Source of the DNA: Tetramitus jugosus
Lineage: Eukaryota; Heterolobosea; Eutetramitea; Acrasida; Vahlkampfiidae
Direction of reading: 5' to 3'
NCBI GenBank assembly: GCA_937625935.1
Contig: OW569353.1
Span: 310,001 to 374,000, forward strand
Length of the DNA stretch: 64,000 bases
Of the stretch, positions 61,001-64,000 are shown piece by piece (position 1 is the first letter of the stretch; every line of letters starts with the position of its first letter). The notes under the pieces are model-generated. The model saw only the letters and a program-made list of their open reading frames with translations. It was not told the DNA's origin and did not search any database. The translations under genes and the position numbers were made by a program.

Positions 61001-62297
61001 ATTTGCAACAATTGGTCTTCATCCAGTGGAACCAGAGAGCTTCTTATTCCATTATTACAAGTATGCTTGCCTAAGATTGAAAAATAATCCAAGAGTGGCG
61101 ATTGAGGTTGGAAGCATGGCTATACGGGAAGCAGAGTTTTTTGATGGAAGATCTCCTAAGGGCGTGTCACAAGAAGATGTCGCTGTTCTTCACAGTGTTA
61201 TATTTAACTATCACTTGACACTCGAGGAATACGATGAGGCGTACTCAATGCTTACTCTTCATCCTGATCCGAGTAGAAGAGTTTCAGATTTAACTCATTT
61301 TGTGATTGTTTTGTGTGATTCAAAGGTGAAGGGCAAGAGTCTACGAGATTATCCATTTACTGAATTGGTTCAAGATGTTGAACAATGTTTGTTGAATCTG
61401 GCAAGAGTGTCAGTAGTTTCCGATCCATTATATTACAAGACCTTGTATGCGTTCTATACATATCGCAAAAAGTTTGACTTGGCCGCTGCGTGTATGTATG
61501 AGCTCGCACAACGTATGACCGTCGATCCTGCAAAACATTTTAAGGAACAAGCGACGTGTTATGTCATGGCAATCAATTCACTTAAATGTTTGCCCACAGA
61601 AAATCATCAATTTATCAAGTATCCAATCCATTATCCAACAAGACGAGTTCAACATATCGATAACCAAACTGATAGGCTGACTGGCATGACGAGTGTTGTT
61701 ACTGTACAAGAATTGGAGAAACTTTATCTGCTTGCCAAGGCTAATGAGGAACCACAACATTTACTTACAATGACTACACTATCTTCTGAAGATATAGGCA
61801 GGATCAAAAGAAGAGAGTTTGGACTGGCGTTGGCAATAGCGGATCGATCTGATGATGCTAGTCATACCTATTGTACTTTTTTGTTGACTCGGTTGACTCG
61901 GCTGTGTATAGAAAGCGAAGGAGAAGTGTCCACAGACTATTGGCAGTTACTAGAACAACATCTATGTAGTCGTGATCACTTGCATGACGCATATGCTCAA
62001 ATTCTGTCTCTCATACTTGAACATAACGTGGAGATCCCCCATTGGTTAAGACAAAAAATGGAAGCTCAATGCCCTTCGGAACTTCTGCGGGTCTTCTGCC
62101 AATTTGACATGTACTCAGATGCCGTAACATTTGCAAAGAAATATCTTTCGAATCTGCCTTACAGAGCATCTAGCAACAATCAGGTCGTATTACCATTATC
62201 TCAACTTGATTGGTTGTTGCAACAGAATATTGCTCAACCAGACAGGGAAGAATTACAACGACTTATTCGATCTCAGATCCTTCTTAATAAAAACTAA
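58091..62297 (+). CDS. NUP160: Nucleoporin NUP160/Nup120
   Basis: NUP160 is part of the Y-shaped (Nup107-160) scaffold of the nuclear pore. Three exons, 58091-58729, 58915-59251 and 59374-62297, join to give 1299 residues, near the animal length of about 1400. The N-terminal half is a beta-propeller (to about residue 480): CTNGSMVHLHLHQ, LVICLCYDATVRIWSVKSQ and VDFCVNNGDTVMGLWVSKS are blade-like. The alpha-helical half contains a segment with YYKTLYAFYTYRKKFDLAAA and QATCYVMAINSLKCLP, characteristic of the NUP160 C-terminus. Introns are 185 and 122 nt with GTATGT donors. The poly(A)-like AATAAA lies in the final codons. It converges on the PAP2_C gene with 21 bp between stops. Confidence 0.85.
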
Positions 62298-62318
62298 TGT
62301 TTACAAGAGAATAGAATC

Positions 62319-64000
62319 TTACATTTGTACTTTAGGTTCTTGCTTTTGCTCTATTTCTTGGGTAACCGAGGCGAAATCCATCTCGAGATAACCTTTCCAT
62401 GACTCAAACCAAATGAGAAACTTCAATACGACAATCAAGGTGGCTCTCTTGATGGTACGAACGATACGCCTTGTCAATAACTTAGCGTTCAATTGTTCTT
62501 TCTCCAGCTTTTTGAAACGATTTCGCAGGATGGTATGACAAACACTCTTTTTCTGTGTATCACTTCGTCCCTCAACCGACCATTCATGAGTCCCACTCAC
62601 AGAGTCTGATGAGGCATGCATTGACGTGAAATCATTTTCAATCCACAGAGCGATGTCATCATTTTGACCGTGATATATTGTAACATTAGCCTTTGTCGGC
62701 ATAGGTCCTACGTCAGTCATATATTCCTCAACTAACTCCGAGACAGTTGTTTTGCTCCTTGCTCGGTTGACAAGTGCTTCAGACAACTTAGATTTAGTTG
62801 CATTCAAAGATGAGCTTTCAGATTCATACTTTAGCAACAAATAATTTCTATACACTCTCATTTCTAGCCACTCTCTCCAAACTCGTATCAAATAGTGGTA
62901 GGATATCCAAACTACAGTTGCTATGGTTGTTCCGTAAAAAACATCAACCGTATAGTGGAAGTGAGTTGCTATTAAAACGAATAATCCACCCAGAACAACT
63001 GGAATGATTGATAAACGGATCAACACAAAGCGATGATCCGTATAGGTGAACCATGACAGACCCATTAGTGCCATTGCTACACTGTGACCCGAGAACAAAC
63101 AATCACTGCACTGAAATGCAAAAGAAGTAAGTAACAAAGAACTACACCGCTATTGTACACAAACAACAAAACAATACACCTACCGTTCTCTCAAATCCTA
63201 GAATGATCATAAATGCAGAGGAAAAAGGATTGGAAAATTCTTTTGCTTGACACTGACTCCATGGATTGGGTAACAACGTAATCGATATGCTGATAGACCG
63301 TAAAACAAATATAAATCCATGACAAAACAACATTCTTCTAGCAATGGTCAATGTGCCTCCCACTCCCCTGGAAATAATGGTTTTCATGATTACAAATCCA
63401 ATCACTGCAAACAAGTAATAATCAGCCAACAGGGGAACCGTAATATAGGGCAAAATGGAGAAACCTAGGTCAATCAATGGGCTATCATTCTGCAATCCTT
63501 TCCTAATTACTTCATTCTGTACCAGTATTTGAACTACAGAATTCCAATACACACATGTCAACATCCAAATCGCTGCAAAGAAGAACTGAAATCCTTCTTG
63601 ACGAATAGGAAAGTAGAAAAAGGATCGAACAAAGGAGGGAATGCTGTTATGCTTCCTGTTGTAGCTTAGATCGAATGGAGCAATATGTATTCCACTGAGC
63701 GCATTAGGAGTGTCTAAATGTGGTGAATCTTCAATTCTTATGGATGTCTCTCCTGAACCGACAGAACCAACAGGTGCATTGTCAATCTGTATCATCAAAC
63801 TTCTTCTATAATGAGAATGAGGATTGTTAGCAGTTGTCAGAGAGGGAAGGTTTGGATGTGTGCTCATTGCAACAACAGGAGTGGGAGATGATGAGTGAGC
63901 CAGAGGGTGCTTCAAGCTCTGCTCCCTGCTCCAGCCTGGAGATGGAATCATGGTTGCAGTAGCGGCAGTATTGCGGGGAGACCTCTCTTGAATTGTATTC
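62319..64000 (-). CDS. Sphingomyelin-synthase-like PAP2_C protein (possibly 5' partial)
   Basis: PAP2_C enzymes (sphingomyelin synthase, SMSr, inositol phosphorylceramide synthase) move a phospho-head group from a phospholipid to ceramide. Two exons are visible: upstream of 63184 and 63110-62319, with a 73-nt intron (GTAGGT donor, CAG acceptor). The first Met in view is at 63951, but the frame stays open to the window edge, so the N-terminus may lie outside. Counting from that Met there are 520 residues. About six membrane helices are seen. Family motifs are RSISISITLLPNPWSQC (D1-like), CSDCLFSGHS across the splice site (D3) and HYTVDVFYG with the catalytic His and Asp (D4). The C-terminal 190 residues are a soluble, charged extension. 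The head-group donor cannot be told from sequence. Confidence 0.83.

Noticed and set aside
1-64000. Search for transposons, viral genes, prokaryote-type operons or selfish elements
   Set aside because: I saw no transposase, integrase, reverse transcriptase, capsid or terminal repeats. Gene spacing and introns fit an ordinary eukaryotic chromosome.

Overview
This window looks like nuclear DNA of a free-living amoeboflagellate, most likely a heterolobosean such as Naegleria. This is inferred from gene content and style, not from a database match. The genes are eukaryotic and densely packed, with most gaps under 300 bp. I could resolve 20 short introns of 56-185 nt. Their donors are nearly always GTATGT or GTAAGT, and many carry a CTAAC- or CTGAC-like branch site. 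Many proteins contain long Asn, Gln, His, Ser, Thr or Asp runs. A ciliary transition-zone protein (TMEM216 type) sits beside genes expected of an amoeba, which argues against a dictyostelid.

Layout, 1-24.7 kb: a BEACH-WD40 protein (5' end outside the window) converges on HIRA. Then come a five-exon seven-helix membrane protein of unknown family, the five-exon GPI inositol-deacylase PGAP1, a coiled-coil protein, a secreted ependymin-related protein, an NF-X1 type RING/R3H protein, a double beta-trefoil plus DUF4476 protein, the RNA m5C methyltransferase NSUN6, a large helical-repeat protein and ribosomal protein eL13.

Layout, 24.7-42.3 kb: seipin, the cohesin release factor WAPL, a FAD monooxygenase, a 1722-residue low-complexity protein, NOP56, a small possibly mitochondrial protein, a cytosolic ClpB/Hsp104 disaggregase, and tRNA-Arg(CCG). 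An AT-rich stretch without a recognisable gene follows.

Layout, 42.3-64 kb: a MUL1/GIDE-like membrane protein, an ORC5-like protein, SRP9, an alpha/beta-hydrolase-fold protein that seems to have lost its nucleophile, a DH-PH RhoGEF, an acidic nuclear-looking protein, TMEM216, LTO1, NUP160 and a sphingomyelin-synthase-like PAP2_C protein (possibly 5' partial).

The genes do not form one pathway. Several belong to core machinery: ribosome and snoRNP biogenesis (eL13, NOP56, LTO1, NSUN6), chromatin and replication (HIRA, WAPL, ORC5), ER and membrane lipid biology (PGAP1, seipin, PAP2_C, SRP9), nuclear pores (NUP160) and cilia (TMEM216). I found no prokaryotic-type mobile element, CRISPR array or virus. 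The observations I rate highest are: two ClpB introns at the homologous position of the two Walker A motifs; a GAA-NN-TTC palindrome upstream of three ribosome-related genes; a TMEM216 first coding exon of one codon; an LTO1 C-terminus that fits the Fe-S targeting tripeptide; and the six-lobe beta-trefoil/DUF4476 architecture.
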